Of a stretch of 64,000 nt of DNA, positions 1 through 9,186 are shown in pieces. How positions within the stretch are numbered: the stretch's first letter is position 1; each line of letters opens with the position of its first letter. Made by a program: the position numbers and the translations under genes. The notes below the pieces were generated by a model that was given only the letters and a program-made list of their open reading frames with translations, was not told the DNA's origin and searched no databases. This DNA comes from Rhodococcus sp. PAMC28707. Lineage in GTDB: Bacteria > Actinomycetota > Actinomycetes > Mycobacteriales > Mycobacteriaceae. The DNA is taken from assembly GCF_004795915.1 (NCBI RefSeq), contig NZ_CP039253.1:2046001-2110000 (forward strand). The letters run 5' to 3'.

Positions 1-78
1 CTTACCGTGCAGAGAGTACACGTGTCCTCCATCACATCGGGGGTCACAACGGCGGCAAGAATCGGTCAGGAGTCCGAC

Positions 79-873
79 ATGAACACGATCCAGGTCAACG
101 GCGCGACGCTGTCTTACGAGGTATCAGGACCGGAGGACGGCACCCCCGTCGTCCTCAGCCATTCACTGTTCTTCGATCATCGAATGTTCGACGCGTTGGC
201 CGAACTCTTGACGTCCGCAGGGCACCGCGTCTTCGCGTACGACCACCGCAACCACGGCGAGAGTTCGACGCATCCGCGCGCCGAGGTGTCCGTGGACATC
301 CTGACCGAGGACGCTGCTGCCTTCATCGAAGAACTGCGACTGGGTCGCGTGCATTTTCTGGGAAACTCGCTAGGCGGATTCGTCGCGCTTCGGTTGGCGG
401 CAAGGCGGCCCGAGTTGCTGCTGTCCGCCGTCGCAATGGGCTCGTCGGCTGAGGAGGAGCATCAGTTGGAGGCGTTCGCTCCCCTCGTGGAGCAACTGGC
501 CGACATCGGGGGGCGCGAGAACATCGACATCGTTTTGTACATCATGTTCGGAGACACCAGCTTGTCCGCAGGCACACCCGCCGTCGAGGAGTGGCGTGGC
601 CGGATCGCCGAGCTGAAGCCCAGCATCGGCGACTCTGCCTACCAGGTGATTCACCGGTCGCGAATCGTCGAGGAATTGAACGGTTGCACGGTGCCGGTGC
701 TCGCGATCTCCGGCACGGAAGATCACGCATACCCGCCGCCCATCTCGGACGTCAACATCGCCGAGGCATCCGGTGGCAACTACCGGAGCGTCGAAGCTGC
801 GGGCCACTCGGTATCGCTCGAGCAACCCGCAGCCGTTGCCGAGCACGTGCTCGCGCACTTCTCGGCGATCTGA
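79..873 (+). CDS. alpha/beta hydrolase
   Basis: A 264-residue protein of the alpha/beta hydrolase fold. The sequence shows an oxyanion-side HSLFFDHRMF segment near the N terminus, the nucleophile elbow GNSLGG, an acidic residue in the SGTEDH segment and the terminal histidine in AGHS, so a full Ser-Asp-His triad is present. This layout is typical of small esterases, lactonases (3-oxoadipate enol-lactonase type) and haloperoxidase-like hydrolases. The substrate cannot be told. The reading frame extends upstream to position 7, but the ATG at 79 begins the normal hydrolase N terminus (MNTIQVNG) and is preceded by a purine-rich AGGAGT stretch, so it is preferred. The gene is convergent with the next gene, with 16 nt between them. 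Confidence 0.8.
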   Translation: MNTIQVNGATLSYEVSGPEDGTPVVLSHSLFFDHRMFDALAELLTSAGHRVFAYDHRNHGESSTHPRAEVSVDILTEDAAAFIEELRLGRVHFLGNSLGGFVALRLAARRPELLLSAVAMGSSAEEEHQLEAFAPLVEQLADIGGRENIDIVLYIMFGDTSLSAGTPAVEEWRGRIAELKPSIGDSAYQVIHRSRIVEELNGCTVPVLAISGTEDHAYPPPISDVNIAEASGGNYRSVEAAGHSVSLEQPAAVAEHVLAHFSAI

Positions 874-889
874 CCCGGTCGCGCGAGTC

Positions 890-1924
890 CTAGATGTTCA
901 GAGCGTCGCGGAGCGTCGGCCAGGACTCGCGCAGATCGTCTTGCCAATACGGCCACTGGTGGATGCCGTAAGGCCGATAGACGAACTTGGCCGGTATGCG
1001 GATGGATCGAAGTTTGGTGTCGAACAACGTTGTGCAGTAAAGCGCGGCAGCTTCGAGCGGGCCGCCCATGGCGGCCGACTCGATGCCCGTGCCACCCGGT
1101 CCGAGTTCGTATGGGCCGGGCAAACCGGTGCCGACAGAAACATAGACATCCTTGCCGCGCAAGGCTTCTGCGTTACGCGACGGATCATGCTCGACCCACT
1201 TCGGATCGTCGTTCTCACCCCACATGTTGGTCGCGTTACCGCCATTGGTCGCGACAGTGGCACGAACAGCATCCTTCAGGTTCGGCTGCGAGTTGTCATA
1301 GCAGCCACTCAGGCCTGCCACACCGGTATAGAGATCGGGGTGACGGGTGATCAGATCCATTGCACCTTGAGCACCCATGGAAACGCCGGCAATCGCGTTG
1401 GTACCGTTGCCGGAGAACCGGGCATCGATCAGCGGTGGTAGCTCCGAGGTCAGGAACGTCTCCCACATATTGACGCCGAGGATGGGGTCCGGGGCATTCC
1501 AGTTGGTGTAGTAACTACTCGAACCACCGATGGGGAGGACGACGTTGACGTCCTTGTCCGCGAAGAAGTCCACGATATCGGTCTTCTGCGTCCACGTGCT
1601 CTCGGCATAGTCGGATTCTTTGCCGGCACTGACGCCGTCGAGCATGTAGAGGGTAGGGCGCGGGCCGCCCCTTGCAGGCAACAACACCTGAACCTGAACG
1701 ATCTTGTTCATCGATGGAGACTGCACGAAAACTGCAGCACGACGGGGTGTGATCATCTCGATATGGTCGATACGAACAGAAGACGACTGTGAGGACTCAC
1801 CGAAGGTCGTCACGGGACCATCGGAGCTTCCGGTCCCGGGCATCGGTTGAGCAGACACCACACCGGTCCCCAGTATCGACAGCGCAATGCTGGTTCCCAG
1901 CGCTGCCAGAACACGACGGTGCAT
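890..1924 (-). CDS. antigen 85-type mycolyltransferase/esterase
   Basis: A secreted 344-residue protein of the antigen 85/esterase D family. From the ATG at 1924 it begins with a signal peptide (MHRRVLAALGTS..., cleavage probably after VVSAQ). It has the family pattern 'YMLDGVSAGKESDYAE', the nucleophile motif GVSMG and the C-terminal catalytic histidine region YGIHQWPYWQ. Family members transfer mycolic acids between trehalose mycolates and arabinogalactan outside the membrane. The frame is open 59 codons further upstream, but those codons read through non-coding sequence and precede the signal peptide, so they are rejected. This copy stands apart from the three mycolyltransferases near 58-62.5 kb and is more divergent (GVSMGAQGAM instead of GISMGGSAAL). 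Its exact acyl acceptor is unknown. Confidence 0.82.
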   Translation of the reverse strand: MHRRVLAALGTSIALSILGTGVVSAQPMPGTGSSDGPVTTFGESSQSSSVRIDHIEMITPRRAAVFVQSPSMNKIVQVQVLLPARGGPRPTLYMLDGVSAGKESDYAESTWTQKTDIVDFFADKDVNVVLPIGGSSSYYTNWNAPDPILGVNMWETFLTSELPPLIDARFSGNGTNAIAGVSMGAQGAMDLITRHPDLYTGVAGLSGCYDNSQPNLKDAVRATVATNGGNATNMWGENDDPKWVEHDPSRNAEALRGKDVYVSVGTGLPGPYELGPGGTGIESAAMGGPLEAAALYCTTLFDTKLRSIRIPAKFVYRPYGIHQWPYWQDDLRESWPTLRDALNI

Positions 1925-2161
1925 TCGACTGATCAATCCTCCTCCGCCGCACCCCTTCGGGCGCAACACGAGCAACTTCGAATTCGACCTGACCCACCAG
2001 TAGGTGGACCTGCTGTAGTTGCGGTGCCGCCCACAGTAGCCGTGATAGAGGTCGTACAAAAGTTCTGTCGATTCTTTGGGACATCTCCAAACAACCCGCA
2101 TGAGCAGCGTCGCAACAGTTCGATCGTGAGATCACTCACCCCTACGCTTCGCCTGCTCGTT

Positions 2162-2181
2162 CCGCATACGCGGGTATGCGG
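2162..2181. promoter_or_regulatory. 20-bp palindrome in divergent intergenic region
   Basis: A perfect 8-bp inverted repeat with a 4-nt spacer (CCGCATAC-GCGG-GTATGCGG). It lies in the 356-bp gap between the mycolyltransferase gene (minus strand) and the Excalibur gene (plus strand), 34 bp upstream of a TTGACT hexamer. Its size and symmetry fit a dimeric repressor site. It has no T-tract and is not downstream of a gene on either strand, so a terminator is unlikely. The rest of this gap shows no gene. Confidence 0.4.
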
Positions 2182-2215
2182 GTTCTCGCACGCGTCATTC
2201 GGTCGAATGACTTCG

Positions 2216-2243
2216 TTGACTGTTCAAGCGCCGAACCTAGAAG
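2216..2243 (+). promoter_or_regulatory. putative sigma-A-type promoter
   Basis: TTGACT at 2216-2221 and TAGAAG at 2238-2243 are separated by 16 bp, giving a vegetative-type promoter about 35 nt upstream of the ATG at 2281. A good ribosome binding site (AGGAG, 2270-2274) follows, 6 nt before the start. The -10 is weaker than TANNNT. Confidence 0.4.
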
Positions 2244-2280
2244 ATCGACACCCGACAACCCCCTCTGCCAGGAGCTATGA

Positions 2281-2637
2281 ATGACCAGCAAAACCCTCTT
2301 CGCACGAATTGGACTAGGTAGCGTCGTACTCGCCGCAGCGATGATGACTGCCCCGGCCGTTGCCGCAGCCGATCCAATCACCGATTTCTTATGCGGCACC
2401 GGTTCGGCACAGTTCTGCCCGCCGCCGCTCGCACCGCTCCTCCCACCGCCCCCGCCGGTTCCGGCCCCGGCCCCGTCCCCGGCCCCGCAGAATGCACCGC
2501 CCGCTCCCGCTCCCAGCACGTTCCAGTACAAGAACTGCACCGAGGCACGTGACGCCGGTGCTGCGCCCGTCTATCGCGACGAGTACGGATACGGTCCGCA
2601 TTTGGACCGCGACAATGACGGTGTCGGCTGCGAGTAG
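2281..2637 (+). CDS. secreted Excalibur-domain protein
   Basis: A small (118 aa) exported protein. Residues 1-28 are a signal peptide ending near AVAAADP. They are followed by a proline/alanine-rich linker (about 45-80). A C-terminal Excalibur domain of about 40 residues carries YKNCTEAR at its start and the conserved acidic end DRDNDGVGCE. The DxDxDGxxCE signature is the presumed calcium-binding loop of the family and the two cysteines would form a disulfide. Excalibur domains often sit on cell-surface proteins and nucleases, but no nuclease domain is present here. AGGAG lies 6 nt before the ATG. A strong hairpin follows the gene. The role is unknown beyond being an extracytoplasmic Ca-binding protein. 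Confidence 0.8.
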   Translation: MTSKTLFARIGLGSVVLAAAMMTAPAVAAADPITDFLCGTGSAQFCPPPLAPLLPPPPPVPAPAPSPAPQNAPPAPAPSTFQYKNCTEARDAGAAPVYRDEYGYGPHLDRDNDGVGCE

Positions 2638-2648
2638 GGGGATTGCCG

Positions 2649-2699
2649 ACGACACCGAGGGCCTCCCACCGAACGCCGGTCGAATGCCCTCGGTGTCGT
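2649..2699. terminator. bidirectional stem-loop terminator
   Basis: A perfect 14-bp inverted repeat (ACGACACCGAGGGC at 2649-2662 and its complement at 2686-2699) with a 23-nt loop. It lies between the convergent Excalibur and FNT genes, where it could end transcription from both sides. Confidence 0.65.
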
Positions 2700-2726
2700 T
2701 CCGGAGTGCCTGATTCCGTTCGCGTA

Positions 2727-3539
2727 TCAATCTGGATGGCGATCACGCTCGGACTTCACCAGTTCCTTGGTTCGTACGAGACGCAAGGCGGTGACCAGCC
2801 CGACGCCGCCGATGATGTTGAAGCCGACTGTGTAGCCGAACCAGTCGAGCCATGCTCGGTAGCCGATGTCTGCGCCCGCGTGGATGGCACCGAAGATCAG
2901 CAGGGAGTCCAGGATCGAGTGAAAGAGCTGCAATCCGGCCAGCAGGAAGGCAGCCGACATCGCCGCGATGATCTTCGCGACGTCGGATTTGGTTCCCTGC
3001 TGCATGCGGGTCAGCAGGGTCATCGTGCTGCCGCCGAGGATCGCCAGGCAGATCGACTGCAGGTTCAGCGGGGCGTCGACGAAGTGGTGCGCGGATTCCG
3101 ACAGCACCGACAGCCATTGTGGGAAAGCATGCGCGACCAGCCACATCACACACCACCCACCCGCCAAGTTCGACAACAATGTTCCGATCCACAGCCTCGC
3201 CAATTGCGCAGGTGTGCCGTTGCGGGAGACCAACGCCGCGATCGGCATGAGGAAGTCCTCAGTGAACAACTCACCGTGGGCCAGGAAGATCGCCACCAGG
3301 CCGATTCCGAACGCAAGCCCTGCCAGTAGATGATTCTCGGTCTCGTACAGCACCGCTAGGTAGGCCATGACACCCAGTGCAACTTCCAGACCGCCGAAGA
3401 ATCCTGTGATCAGCACCGTGCGCACGGTTCGGTGCAGACGCTCACCACCTTCGGAGACGACGGCATCGAAGCTCTCCTCGAGTTCCTCTTCGAGCGGACC
3501 GTCGTTGTCGCCGTCGTTACGTCGCGCTTCTTCGCTCAT
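2727..3539 (-). CDS. formate/nitrite transporter (FNT) family channel
   Basis: A 270-residue integral membrane protein of the FNT (FocA/NirC) family. A charged cytoplasmic N terminus (about 35 residues, rich in Glu/Asp) precedes six hydrophobic segments. The segment GELFTEDFLMPIAALVSRNGT is a form of the family signature, and further conserved helices follow (WIGTLLSNLAGGW, HAGADIGYRAWLDWFGYTVGFNIIGG). FNT channels are pentamers conducting small monovalent anions such as formate, nitrite or hydrosulfide. The long acidic N terminus is typical of actinobacterial members with unassigned substrates. No formate or nitrite enzyme lies nearby, so the ion cannot be inferred from context. Confidence 0.82.
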   Translation of the reverse strand: MSEEARRNDGDNDGPLEEELEESFDAVVSEGGERLHRTVRTVLITGFFGGLEVALGVMAYLAVLYETENHLLAGLAFGIGLVAIFLAHGELFTEDFLMPIAALVSRNGTPAQLARLWIGTLLSNLAGGWCVMWLVAHAFPQWLSVLSESAHHFVDAPLNLQSICLAILGGSTMTLLTRMQQGTKSDVAKIIAAMSAAFLLAGLQLFHSILDSLLIFGAIHAGADIGYRAWLDWFGYTVGFNIIGGVGLVTALRLVRTKELVKSERDRHPD

Positions 3540-3836
3540 CCGCAGGTAGTACCCGCTCGTCTCGATTCGATACCCGCTAATCGACGCGGCGCCACAGGGG
3601 GCCGGATTCGGTTCATCGAAAAGCTATTTTCTCCAGCACTCGATACCGAAAATCGTTAGCAAACAGGGCGACAGTCGCTTAAATCCAGACATTAAAGACT
3701 GCAAACCTGATAAATCGACATCATTCTGTTACGGTTCAAATCGATTTCCTACGACTGAGATTGGTCGGGGAAGTTAGTCAATGTCCAACAGGGGATAACA
3801 GACTTCAATGGCAGACGCGAAGAGGCATTTGACCGC
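3540..3836. other. AT-rich intergenic region upstream of conservon
   Basis: A 297-bp gap between the FNT gene (leftward) and the histidine kinase gene (rightward). It is clearly more AT-rich than its surroundings, especially 3620-3760, and probably carries promoters for both genes. I see no ORF with coding character, no RNA gene and no clear palindrome. Confidence 0.4.
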
Positions 3837-6800
3837 ATGAAACACGATGCACAGACAACCTCGTGGTGGTCGATCGGCGAATGGCGCCTCGGCTGGAAGG
3901 TTATCGCAGTTTTCGCGGTTCCGATGCTCGTCGCCGTCCTGTTCGGTGGCCTCCGGATCCAGAGCGAACTGACCGACGCCGCGGACCTCAATACATCGGC
4001 CGAACGCACATTCGCCGTTCCTGCGGCACTTCGGCTGGAACAAGCTCTCAAGGCAGTGACAGTCGCGGCCTCCTCCGGTGCCGACACCGGCACAGCCACC
4101 GCTCGAGCCACAACCGCACTGCAGGAATTCGGTGTTGCGGCAAACGTGTTCCGAACCGACGCATCGCTCAGCAACCTGGTCGACAAGGCCATGCAGGACA
4201 GCCGCGCGCTCATCGACGAGGTTCCAACCAGCCCCGAGCGGCCCATCCAACTGGTCGCGCGCTACAGCCAGGTGTCGACCGAGCTCTGGATTCCGTTCGC
4301 CGATCTGTTGAGCAAATCCGAGCTACCACTTCTGCGTGAGCGTGGTGCCGAGTTGACGCCTCTGTGGGGTGCCCGTCGAACGCTCGCCAATCAGCACATT
4401 CTGTACGGCACCGGTGACCTGGATCCGCAGATGCGAACCATTTTCGCTTCCACTGCCGGCGCAGAACTTGCCAGCCTCGGTGGACTCATTCCACTGGCCG
4501 TGCCTGGTGGAGTGCTGCCGCCAACCGGAACGGCCGGTGGAGAAGATCCTATGGCCGGGCTGAACTCTCTGAAAGCGTCCACACAGGGCCGTCTCGGCGC
4601 GATCGGTGCCACGCCCTCGACGTCCCCTTTGAGCAGGGAGATCGGCCTCGGGCTCCAAGCCAGTAGCGATCAGTACGACGCCATCACAGATGCCGCAATC
4701 GCCCGATTCGTCCCCACCGTGATCGCCGAAACCAGCGCCGCCCAATCCGCAGCGCTTCGAGATGCCGCGCTGGTCGTCGGCACCGTCCTCGCAGCCCTCG
4801 TCCTCGCACTCGTCATCAGTCGCTCGCTGGTCGAACCTATCCAGCGCCTACGTTTCGCCGCGCTCACAGCAGCACGCCATGGACTCCCCGAGGCGATCGA
4901 AAGAATCCGCGCCGGCGAGCGAATAGTCGACCTCGAGATACCTCGTGTACCTGTAGAGACACACGAGGAGATCGGGCAACTCGCACGCGCAGTCGACGAC
5001 ATGCATGGGCAGGCGATTACGTTGGCCGGCGAGCAGGCAACTCTCCGCCGCCAGGTCAACGACATGTTCGAGACGCTTTCCCGTCGAAACAAGTCCCTCG
5101 TCGAGCAACAGCTCGTGCTCATCGAGCAACTCGAAAAGGACGAAGACGACCCGAATCGCCTCGAGAATCTCTTCCGCCTCGATCACATCGCCGCCCGAAT
5201 GCGACGAAACAGCGATAATCTCCTCATCCTTTCCGGCAACGAGGGACGACGCGCACGAACCGCACCGATCGCTCTTGCCGACGCTCTACGCGCCTCAGCT
5301 TCCGGAGTCGAGGACTACCTGCGTGTCGAACTCGGACAAATTCTGTCTGCAGTCGTCAGTGGCCAGGCAAGTGCAGACGTAGTGCACCTCGTCACCGAAC
5401 TCCTCGACAACGCCCTGCGCTACTCACCGCCCGAAACAACGGTGACGATCGACGCCGCACGCACCAACGACGGTTCCGTGCTCGTAGAAATTACCGACCT
5501 CGGTATCGGAATGTCTCCGGACGACTTACTCGACGCCAACAGACGCCTCTCTTCCGGCGGCGAGATGAGCCCCGACACCGCCCGCCACATGGGACTGTTC
5601 GTCGTCAGTCGCATCAGTAGTCGATACGGTATTTCGGTACGTCTACGTCCGTCGGCAGGCATATCCGATCGCAGTGGCATCACTGCGATGGTTCATCTGC
5701 CGATTGCACTTCTCGAGGCGTCACGCGACACGGCGATCAGAACGTCGACGGCCGCACTTGCCTCTCAGGCTCGCGCAGCATCGCCGGTCCAGTCTGTTGC
5801 GGCGGGTGCACCTACATCGAGTCAGGGTGCACTCCCCTACCAGGCAGCAAGCGTCCACAACGCCGAAGCTGCGGTGGCATCGGGGAACTGGCTACCCCAT
5901 CGTCAGTCTCCACAGCCTGTTGCTACCACCATGCCGCCAGCTTTTTCAGCTGCGCCCGCCGCGTTTGCTTCGCAGGCCAGCCCCGTCGCGCTTCCCATGG
6001 TGAACGGACTCCCACGCCGTACCCCCGGAAGCAGTGGGGTACCCGGTACCGCCAATGCCTTTACGACCCAACCGATAGCTCCGCCGCCACCCACGCCGGA
6101 AATTGCTGTCGCTCAACCGGATACAGGCGAGTTCCCCGCCGCTAGGCCTATGCCGAGAGCCCCGTTCGGCGCTCCGAACCCGAACGTCACAGCGGCGTTC
6201 TTCTCGTCCCGGCCGCGCGACTCGACACCGCGTCGCATCCCGACTCCACCGCGCGAAACGACACCACCACGCGACTGGACTCCGCCCCGGGACCCGACCC
6301 CACCGCGCGAAACGACACCACCACGCGACTGGACTCCGCCCCGGGACCCGACCCCACCGCGCGAAACGACACCACCACGCGACTGGACTCCACCCCGGGA
6401 CCCGACCCCACCGCGCGAAACGACACCACCACGCGACTGGACTCCGCCCCGGGACCCGACTCCACCACCCGCGGGCGTCTTCAGCGCGAACGCTCCCGAG
6501 GCTGGGTCCGACGTTCGACCGCCTGCATCGCCGATCTTTGCCGGGATGGTGTCGGAGTGGCTGATCGACCCGACGGACGACAAGACCGGTGCCACAAACG
6601 GAAGCATCTGGACAACCGAAGCGGACGAGGGATGGGTTGCCGCTCACGCGTCGACGGACAGACCCTCCAGCAAGATGGCCGATTCGGGGCTCCCGATCCG
6701 GGACCGCGGTGCGCGGCTGGTTCCCGGGGCTGTCAAGCCCACTAATGGCTCTACCCGTTCCGGATCCCACCGGCAGCGAGTCGACCCGGAAACGATCAGA

Positions 6801-6917
6801 CGCGGGTGGAGTGACTACCAATCCGGCCTCAGCCGGGGACGCCGGCACATCAGCAGTGAGAACAACACAGCCTTGCACTCGATAACGCATGTGCAGAATG
6901 ACGAAGGAGAACAGTGA
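3837..6917 (+). CDS. conservon membrane histidine kinase (CvnA type)
   Basis: A 1026-residue sensor kinase that heads a conservon operon. Segment 20-38 is the first membrane helix. Residues 40-305 form an extracytoplasmic, largely helical sensor resembling nitrate/nitrite-sensing NIT domains. Residues 309-329 are the second helix, and a HAMP linker follows (VEPIQRLR... to about 390). A DHp-like helix carries [13 protein letters not shown], with His450 the likely phosphoacceptor. The ATPase domain shows the N box [12 protein letters not shown] (about 521-532), DLGIGM (G1) and HMGLFVVSR. Residues from about 630 onward are low-complexity and proline-rich, including four 18-residue repeats (about 805-876). 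No response regulator is present. In Streptomyces conservons the kinase acts with the Roadblock, DUF742 and GTPase partners at the membrane. The signal is unknown. Confidence 0.88.
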   Translation: MKHDAQTTSWWSIGEWRLGWKVIAVFAVPMLVAVLFGGLRIQSELTDAADLNTSAERTFAVPAALRLEQALKAVTVAASSGADTGTATARATTALQEFGVAANVFRTDASLSNLVDKAMQDSRALIDEVPTSPERPIQLVARYSQVSTELWIPFADLLSKSELPLLRERGAELTPLWGARRTLANQHILYGTGDLDPQMRTIFASTAGAELASLGGLIPLAVPGGVLPPTGTAGGEDPMAGLNSLKASTQGRLGAIGATPSTSPLSREIGLGLQASSDQYDAITDAAIARFVPTVIAETSAAQSAALRDAALVVGTVLAALVLALVISRSLVEPIQRLRFAALTAARHGLPEAIERIRAGERIVDLEIPRVPVETHEEIGQLARAVDDMHGQAITLAGEQATLRRQVNDMFETLSRRNKSLVEQQLVLIEQLEKDEDDPNRLENLFRLDHIAARMRRNSDNLLILSGNEGRRARTAPIALADALRASASGVEDYLRVELGQILSAVVSGQASADVVHLVTELLDNALRYSPPETTVTIDAARTNDGSVLVEITDLGIGMSPDDLLDANRRLSSGGEMSPDTARHMGLFVVSRISSRYGISVRLRPSAGISDRSGITAMVHLPIALLEASRDTAIRTSTAALASQARAASPVQSVAAGAPTSSQGALPYQAASVHNAEAAVASGNWLPHRQSPQPVATTMPPAFSAAPAAFASQASPVALPMVNGLPRRTPGSSGVPGTANAFTTQPIAPPPPTPEIAVAQPDTGEFPAARPMPRAPFGAPNPNVTAAFFSSRPRDSTPRRIPTPPRETTPPRDWTPPRDPTPPRETTPPRDWTPPRDPTPPRETTPPRDWTPPRDPTPPRETTPPRDWTPPRDPTPPPAGVFSANAPEAGSDVRPPASPIFAGMVSEWLIDPTDDKTGATNGSIWTTEADEGWVAAHASTDRPSSKMADSGLPIRDRGARLVPGAVKPTNGSTRSGSHRQRVDPETIRRGWSDYQSGLSRGRRHISSENNTALHSITHVQNDEGEQ
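6249..6464 (+). repeat. four 54-bp tandem repeats in kinase tail
   Basis: Four head-to-tail copies of a 54-bp unit (6249-6302, 6303-6356, 6357-6410, 6411-6464) encode [18 protein letters not shown] each time. Copies differ by single bases only (an A for G in copy 3, a T for C at the end of copy 4), so expansion was recent. Being a multiple of three, unit gain or loss keeps the frame. Confidence 0.95.
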
Positions 6918-7330
6918 ATTCTGTCGGAGCCCCAGAAACTCCTCGCGCACTCGACTGGTTGGTGTCGGGTTTTGCACGCGACGTTCCGGGAGTAAGCCAC
7001 GCCATCATCGTCTCTGCCGACGGACTGTTGAGCGCGGCGAGCTCACACCTTCCTCTCGATCGCGCGGACCAGTTGGCGGCCGTGACCTCTGGACTCGCCA
7101 GTCTCTCCGCGGGTGCGTCTCGGCTGTTCGACGGCGGAGCAGTTCTGCAATCGGTGGTCGAGATGGAAAACGGCTACCTCCTCCTCATGGGCGTCGGAAG
7201 TGGCGCCTATCTTGCAGCGCTTGCCGTAGCGGGATGCGACATCGGTCAGATCGGATTCGAAATGGTCACGCTGGTCGATCGAGTCGGAACGACCATGGAC
7301 ATCGCTCCTAGATCAGGTCGGGATACCTGA
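6914..7330 (+). CDS. Roadblock/LC7 domain protein (CvnB type)
   Basis: A 138-residue Roadblock/LC7 protein, the second member of the conservon. The GTG start overlaps the kinase stop by four bases (GTGA), indicating translational coupling. The sequence has the family features: '[25 protein letters not shown]', a central helix with many Ala/Ser ([19 protein letters not shown]) and the strand [20 protein letters not shown]. Such proteins dimerise and act as scaffolds or GTPase regulators. Here it would link the kinase to the GTPase encoded two genes downstream. Confidence 0.88.
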   Translation: MNSVGAPETPRALDWLVSGFARDVPGVSHAIIVSADGLLSAASSHLPLDRADQLAAVTSGLASLSAGASRLFDGGAVLQSVVEMENGYLLLMGVGSGAYLAALAVAGCDIGQIGFEMVTLVDRVGTTMDIAPRSGRDT

Positions 7331-7335
7331 CTTCG

Positions 7336-7710
7336 ATGCCACAAAACTACTCCGAGCACGCTGATCCTGAACCGAGTCTCGTTCGCTCGTACGCCATCAC
7401 CGAAGGTAGGACGAAGCCGTCCATCGACCTTCCGCTCGAAGCGATCGTCGCAACTGTAGAGGATGTCATCGCCAGCGGCCTGGCGCCCGAAGACATTCGT
7501 TCGTCGATTGTTGCGCTCTGCGGGCAGCGCATCTCGATTGCGGAAATCGGAGCATATCTCGGTGTACCGATCGGGGTGGCTCGGGTTCTGGTGGCGGATC
7601 TTGTAGTCAGCGGGGCATTGAAAGTGCAAGCCACTCTGCGAAGCGATGCGACTGCGGTCGAGCGCCGCGAATTGATCGAAAGGACCCTCCGTGGACTTCG
7701 GCAACTCTGA
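7336..7710 (+). CDS. DUF742 protein (CvnC type)
   Basis: A 124-residue DUF742 protein, third in the conservon. It starts five bases after the Roadblock gene. Typical family traits are seen: an N-terminal 'PEPSLVRSYAITEGRT' segment, a winged-helix-like middle (ISIAEIGAYLGVPIGVARVLVADLVVSGAL) and a C-terminal LIERTLRGLRQL that matches the usual DUF742 ending. The function is not established. The helix-turn-helix-like fold suggests protein or DNA binding. Its 3' end overlaps the GTPase gene by 20 nt. Confidence 0.87.
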   Translation: MPQNYSEHADPEPSLVRSYAITEGRTKPSIDLPLEAIVATVEDVIASGLAPEDIRSSIVALCGQRISIAEIGAYLGVPIGVARVLVADLVVSGALKVQATLRSDATAVERRELIERTLRGLRQL

Positions 7711-8278
7711 CGCGCCGTCTCGCGTCACGTCGACAAAGATCGTGATCGCCGGAGGATTCGGCGTAGGTAAGACCACCCTTGTCGGGACGGTCTCCGAAAT
7801 CGTCCCCTTGCGCACCGAAGCGATGGTGACCGACGCCAGCGACGGCATCGATCACCTCAGCTCGACACCGAACAAAGAGACAACGACAGTCGCGATGGAT
7901 TTCGGCCGTATCTCACTCGCCGATGACCTGGTTCTCTACCTGTTCGGCACACCCGGCCAGCGGCGATTCTGGTTCATGTGGGACGACCTCATCACGGGTG
8001 CGATCGGCGCGGTCATCCTTGTCGACACGCGCCGCCTAGAAGACAGTTTCGCTGCTGTCGACTTCTTCGAAGCCCGTGGTTTGCCGTTCATCGTGGCAGT
8101 CAACCGATTCGACGATGCGCCCGTACATGCAACGAATGACCTCCGTCAGGCTCTCGCGCTGTCCGACCACGTACCGATGATCGACATCGACGCGCGTAAC
8201 CGAGAATCGTCGAAGCAGGCCTTGATCACGATCACCGAATACGCACTCGAACGTATCGCGGCGACAGCATCCCTCTGA
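7691..8278 (+). CDS. conservon small GTPase (CvnD type)
   Basis: A 195-residue ATP/GTP-binding protein, fourth conservon gene. Walker A/G1 is GGFGVGKTT near residue 21, the switch-II-like G3 is GTPGQRRF, and the G4-like motif is VNRFD (NRxD instead of the classical NKxD, usual in this family). It belongs to the Mgl/SAR1-like bacterial small GTPases. It starts at a GTG inside the end of the DUF742 gene. It would cycle under control of the Roadblock protein and the kinase. Confidence 0.88.
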   Translation: MDFGNSDAPSRVTSTKIVIAGGFGVGKTTLVGTVSEIVPLRTEAMVTDASDGIDHLSSTPNKETTTVAMDFGRISLADDLVLYLFGTPGQRRFWFMWDDLITGAIGAVILVDTRRLEDSFAAVDFFEARGLPFIVAVNRFDDAPVHATNDLRQALALSDHVPMIDIDARNRESSKQALITITEYALERIAATASL

Positions 8279-8308
8279 CACCGAATACAACGAACCTAAG
8301 GAACTGGC

Positions 8309-9100
8309 ATGTCGGATGAAATGAACCATTTCTCCATGGGGCTCTGGCTGCTCGGGTTGGCGTTCGCGGTTGCAGTCTCGGGATCGGTCATCGGTTTGGC
8401 GTGTGCCCGACACGGCATGGCGACTACTCGTCCTGCGGTGCGAATGCGCTGGTTTTTCATGGGGGCATTGTCCATCGGTGGTGTAGGTATCTGGTTGATG
8501 CACTTCGTCGCGATGCTCGGGTTTGCGGTACCCGGCAGTCCCCTTCGCTACAGTCTGACGTGGACGATCATCTCGGCTGTCATTGCCGTGATCGTGGTCT
8601 TTGCCGGCTTGTACGTGCTCGGAACCGAGTTCAATTGGTCGAGACTCCTAGCCTCCGGCTTCCTCATCGGCATGGCGATCAGCGTCATGCACTACACGGG
8701 CATGCAAGCCTTGCAGTTTCAGGGCCAGATCAACTACAACTCGCTCTTCGTCGTGCTCTCATTCGTGATCGGTGTTGTCGGCGCCACGGCTGCATTGTGG
8801 TTCACGATGGTGATGGGATCCACCACCCTGCGATTGATCGCCGGTCCGGTCATGGGCCTCGCCGTAGTCGGCATGCACTACACCGGAATGGCCGCAGTGG
8901 AACTCGTCAGCGACACGTCCGCATCCGCACCCGTCGGACTTGCGTTGTTCCCGTTCATCTTTCCAGTCTTCGTCCTCGGACTTCTCGCATTGGCAGTGCC
9001 GATCGTCGCTGTCCTGACAGTTCGCGACCGCGAGATCGCCCGCATGGACGCCACTTCAGACGACCTCGCTGACGAAGCACGAGAGTTCGCTGACCAGTAG
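8309..9100 (+). CDS. MHYT-domain membrane sensor
   Basis: A 263-residue integral membrane protein with the MHYT sensor domain. About seven membrane helices carry repeated motifs LMHFVAMLGF, VMHYTGMQAL and GMHYTGMAAV, whose Met and His residues are proposed to bind copper and sense O2, CO or NO. After the last helix only about 40 cytoplasmic residues remain (REIARMDATSDDLADEAREFAD), so there is no attached GGDEF/EAL or kinase domain. It lies 30 nt downstream of the conservon GTPase with AAGGA before the ATG, so it is probably the fifth gene of the operon and may supply a gas or redox signal to it (inference). Confidence 0.85.
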   Translation: MSDEMNHFSMGLWLLGLAFAVAVSGSVIGLACARHGMATTRPAVRMRWFFMGALSIGGVGIWLMHFVAMLGFAVPGSPLRYSLTWTIISAVIAVIVVFAGLYVLGTEFNWSRLLASGFLIGMAISVMHYTGMQALQFQGQINYNSLFVVLSFVIGVVGATAALWFTMVMGSTTLRLIAGPVMGLAVVGMHYTGMAAVELVSDTSASAPVGLALFPFIFPVFVLGLLALAVPIVAVLTVRDREIARMDATSDDLADEAREFADQ

Positions 9101-9186
9101 GTCTCGACCATTGATCGCGGAGCTCGCCGTGCCGGTGAAAGCATGGGCCGAAACGTTCTCGATCGCGAACAGCGCATCGTGAACTT

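Noticed and set aside
1030..2284. Several plus-strand frames across the mycolyltransferase gene and its upstream gap
   Set aside because: None has a Shine-Dalgarno sequence or recognisable domain. The minus-strand gene explains the region up to 1924.
6113..6607. Minus-strand frame encoding Gly-Gly-Val-Ser-Arg repeats
   Set aside because: It is only the complement of the 54-bp repeats in the kinase gene. The repeat creates several open antisense frames by chance.
5946..6977. 343-codon minus-strand frame across the kinase tail
   Set aside because: Also opened by the repeat composition; no start signal and no homologous features.
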